Shown in pieces: positions 61,478-64,000 of a stretch of DNA of 64,000 nucleotides. Position 1 is the first letter of the stretch, and each line of letters starts with the position of its first letter. This DNA comes from Podarcis raffonei. Taxonomy: Eukaryota > Chordata > Lepidosauria > Squamata > Lacertidae. The notes beneath the pieces are model-generated. The model had not been told where the DNA came from. It was given only the letters and a program-made list of their open reading frames with translations, and searched no databases. The stretch lies in assembly GCF_027172205.1 (NCBI RefSeq), contig NC_070619.1:2676001-2740000 (forward strand). Reading direction: 5' to 3'. Both the position numbers and the translations under genes were made by a program.

Positions 61478-61600
61478 ATCATCATTTCATTTATTAATTG
61501 CTTCCTACGAACCCCTTCAAAGAGATTCCCAGCACCAACTTCATAGGAAGCAATTAATAGATGGAATAATGATGATAATAATGAGAAAACAGAATCCCTC
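61478..61600. repeat. Second inverted repeat next to the CR1 fold-back
   Basis: Arms of about 36 bp, TTATTAATTGCTTCCTA and its complement TAGGAAGCAATTAATA, with about 45 bp between them and ATCATC/GATGAT runs outside. Confidence 0.75.
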
Positions 61601-61826
61601 CTGTCCCTCGAGAGGAGAGACTCACGCTTGGCAGCCTGTCCCAACATTGTTCCTGCGTGAGCTCACCAGTCTCTGCCTAAGGACAAGCTGTCCTGCTGAG
61701 CAGCTCAGGCAGCCAGTTTGTGGCTGGGCTGATTTTTGAACCTTGTCCTCCCTCCTCCCTCCTTGCAGCTGTTCCTGGGATAGAGCAAGATTCTAGTCCT
61801 CAAGGAACCGGCTTTAAGTAGGAAAC
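61601..61826. other. Intron or intergenic
   Basis: Unrecognised. An acceptor-like CCCTCCTTGCAG at 61757-61768 is followed by a stop in the required phase (see rejected items). Confidence 0.4.
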
Positions 61827-62472
61827 TGTAATAAATGAAAATCTGCCCTTATTCCCTTATGGGGGACACAAGAGCCCATATAGAGTCCTTTGCAGGTTCT
61901 CCATCGGTCAGAGAAAAGAACAGAGGCCAACCAGAGAATATTGAGAAGCAAAGCAGCTCGTAAGCCTGATCTTTATTGAACTGTTGCAACAGGGTGCTCC
62001 CCTCACATGCAGGAAAGGAGGAGGACCCCGAACCAATGTGTGCCCGCCCTTATATAGACATTTTAAATTGCCCACCCTGGAGTCCAAGACCATCCCCAGA
62101 CACATCATACCTACATCACAGAAAGGGGTGGTCTACAGCAGAAATATGAGTGCGTTGTTTACCTCCTGTCTGGCAGGTTACCTGTTAATGCTCACTTGAT
62201 TGGATACCCTGGGAAGCCTGCGCAGTCTTTTGTAATGATAAATACTTAGTTCCTGAGCCAGGTCGCAGGCTCACCCTATTCATACACAGACATACCCTTA
62301 AGACAGGATTTGTGAAGGAAAAGACAAGAGGCTTTTCCATTTTCCTTGACCTTGCAGAGAAATCATTTGGTTAATTTGGGAGTCAAAATGGTTCCATGGA
62401 TGTTTTCCTGTGCTGCTTCAGACATGTGGTTTATATATTTATGTACGTGTTTGCTTGGTACATTTATGAACA
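61827..62472 (-). mobile_element. Solo LTR, fossil, family A
   Basis: In element orientation it starts TGTTCATAAATG and ends CATTTATTACA, with CTTATATAAGG-type promoter and AATAAAGATCAGG poly(A) regions. It matches the 47253-47890 LTR over its length. No internal genes. Similarity to the other copy continues slightly past the chosen start, so the borders are approximate. Confidence 0.78.
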
Positions 62473-62583
62473 TTTATTATATATATAAGACCTTAATTTT
62501 TTTATTTCAAAACTAAGAATGCTGCCTTGTGCCAGCTCTGAATGCAAATGATGTGCATTCCCAATTAGCTACAGCCCTTTCCC

Positions 62584-62735
62584 CAAACTCTCAGTAGCTC
62601 AGTTGATAAGAGCATGAAACTCTTAATCTTAGGGTGGTGGGTTCAAGTCCCATATGAGGCAAAATATTCCTGAATTGCAAGGGGTTGGGCTAGATGATCA
62701 TCAGGGTACCTTCCAACTCAATGAGTCTATGATGT
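62584..62735 (+). repeat. tRNA-Lys-derived SINE with CR1-type tail
   Basis: The head is very close to a lysine tRNA: GTAGCTCAGTTGATAAGAGC (A box), the anticodon region ACTCTTAATCTTAGGGTGG and GGGTTCAAGTCCCAT (B box). The tail is GGGGTTGGGCTAGATGATCA then CCTTCCAACTCAATGAGTCT. Confidence 0.88.
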
Positions 62736-62858
62736 CCTTAGTCAACCCCGTATAACACACACAGAAGCCTGGTGGATCAGGCCACTGACCCCCTCTAGTC
62801 TAGCATCCTGGAAAGCCCCAAAGCAAGAATCAAGAGTATGCAGAAATAGCAAGGTTTC

Positions 62859-63222
62859 ACGGGTGGCGCTGTGGCACAGGTGGCGCTGTGGTCTAAACCA
62901 CAGAGCCTAGGACTTGCCGATCAGAAGGTCAGCGGTTCGAATCCCCGCGACGGGGTGAGCTCCTGTTGCTCGGTCCCTGCTCCTGCCCACCTAGCAGTTC
63001 GAAAGCACATCAAAGTGCCAGTAGATAAATAGGTACCGCTCTGGCGGGAAGGTAAACAGTGTTTCCGTGCACTGCTCTGGTTCGCCAGAAGCGGCTTAGT
63101 CATGCTGGCCACATGACCCAGAAGCTGTACGCCGGCCTCGGCCAATAAAGCGAGATCAGTGCTGCAACCCCAGAGTCAGCCATGACTGGACCTAATGGTC
63201 AGGGGTCCCTTTACCCTTTACC
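62859..63222 (+). repeat. Sauria-type tRNA SINE with duplicated 5' end
   Basis: A full-length plus-strand copy. The motif GGTGGCGCTGTGG occurs twice at the start (62865 and 62880), a small internal duplication. Ends GGGGTCCCTTTACCC. Confidence 0.92.
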
Positions 63223-63620
63223 TAACTGCAAGAATCCGATAGCAGGATGATGGAGAGATTCCAAAAAGAATGGTCCAAATTTATGGTACGCTTAGAGAAA
63301 ACCGTACATAAATAAATGCACTCACAGGACTGAAATAAAACTCGTAACGTTTATTGTAAACATTTGGTTAGACCACAAGATGTAATGCTGTAATATAATA
63401 AGGAATGTATGTCTAAAGTATGATACAAAAATTTATTAAGGAATTAGAGACATTTATAGAATCACGCTTAAGTAAGAGCAATGCAGAGAAGCCAGAGGAG
63501 GGGTGGAGGGAAGTTAATTCGGATAAGATATAGGTTAAAAGGAGAATAATATTGTTAGGCTGTATTGTGCTTAAGATATTTGGAAAAAATTAATAAAGAT
63601 TATTGGGGGGGGAGTGAACA
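63223..63620 (+). mobile_element. L1-like 3' end
   Basis: A-rich sequence ending AATTAATAAAGATTATTGGG, similar in layout to other L1 ends in the window (GAAGCCAGAGGAGGGGTGGA). No ORF preserved. Confidence 0.5.
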
Positions 63621-64000
63621 AGAATCAAACAGAATCAAACAGAAGAATCAGACAGAATTAGCAAGAATCAAACAGAAGAGCATTCTCCCGTGTGTGTGTG
63701 TGTGTGTGTGTGTTAAGACAACCAAATTCCCGCTCCCCAAGTTGCACAACCCACAATGCCGAGCATCTTATCTGAGGCAAGCTGAAAACAGCAGCCAAGG
63801 ACCCTGAAATTCCAATCAAACGGACACACACACACACAAAGGCTGCTATTGTGTAATTTCTTCTACAGAGCCGTGAACCTTCATAACAGCATCCTTGAAA
63901 TTGAAAGGAGATTGCTCTTGATCTTCTCCCCAAGTCCCGCCTGGAAATCTCTCTCTGACTTTTAGCAACACGAGGCATCGACAAACACTTCAAAGCGCCA
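63621..64000. other. Terminal stretch
   Basis: AATCAAACAGAA short tandem units are at 63623-63678 and a (GT)n run at 63690-63713, faced by a (CA)n run at 63824-63838. An acceptor-like TTCTTCTACAG at 63858-63868 is followed by an open frame, not called. Confidence 0.45.

Noticed and set aside
61757-61823. Acceptor CCCTCCTTGCAG followed by a short open stretch, possible third exon of the 58.8-kb gene
   Set aside because: The preceding exon ends at phase 0, and in that phase the sequence stops after four codons. The frame that stays open needs another phase.
63858-63965. Acceptor-like TTCTTCTACAG with a frame reading NLHNSILEIERRLLLIFS
   Set aside because: It needs phase 1, does not fit the known donor at 60140, has no donor in view and resembles no family I know. 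It is left as an unsupported possibility.

Overview
The window is nuclear DNA from a squamate reptile, most likely a lizard. The repeat content supports this: about a dozen copies of a tRNA-derived Sauria-type SINE, a Bov-B LINE end, CR1, L2 and L1 LINEs, hAT and Tc1/mariner miniature elements, and several LTR families. All protein genes are split by introns with GT-AG borders. Species and family cannot be fixed from the sequence alone.

Two host genes are certain, and they lie tail to tail. At 2.1-7.9 kb (+) are the last five coding exons of MYO1F, an unconventional class I myosin. They encode the end of the TH1 lipid-binding tail, the basic TH2 linker and the C-terminal SH3 domain. At 12.1-20.7 kb (-) is a complete OAZ1, ornithine decarboxylase antizyme 1, in five coding exons. 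Its programmed +1 frameshift site (TCC TGA) is preserved, and its promoter at 20.7-21.3 kb is CpG-rich.

From 28.5 to 41.2 kb lies a locally duplicated and inverted block, with paralogous segments at 28.9-31.8, 36.35-38.9, 39.2-40.0 and 40.8-41.15 kb. It carries a set of exon-like ORFs flanked by good splice sites, all of phase 0-0, encoding Pro/Lys/Glu-rich modules that I do not recognise. A nearly whole CR1 LINE of about 4.4 kb (31.99-36.35 kb, -) splits the block. At 58.8-60.1 kb (+) two phase-compatible small exons, the first with a good start codon, mark the 5' coding part of another gene. Its position and divergent orientation relative to OAZ1 would fit JSRP1, but I cannot confirm that from the protein.

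The rest is repeat-rich intergenic or intronic DNA, and several stacks of insertions can be read as a time series. Examples are a hAT miniature element with an 8-bp target duplication inside a CR1 inside an LTR at 44.4-46.3 kb, a mariner-like miniature element inside another at 53.5-53.9 kb, and a solo LTR at 30.6 kb whose empty site survives in two paralogous segments. The LTR elements are fossils. No CRISPR, bacterial operon or intact virus is present, and I found no wholly new biological system. The most unusual signals are the phase-0 exon array, miniature elements with internally matched hairpins that differ between copies, a recurrent SINE-in-repeat composite, and an LTR with nine tandem CCAAT-bearing units.
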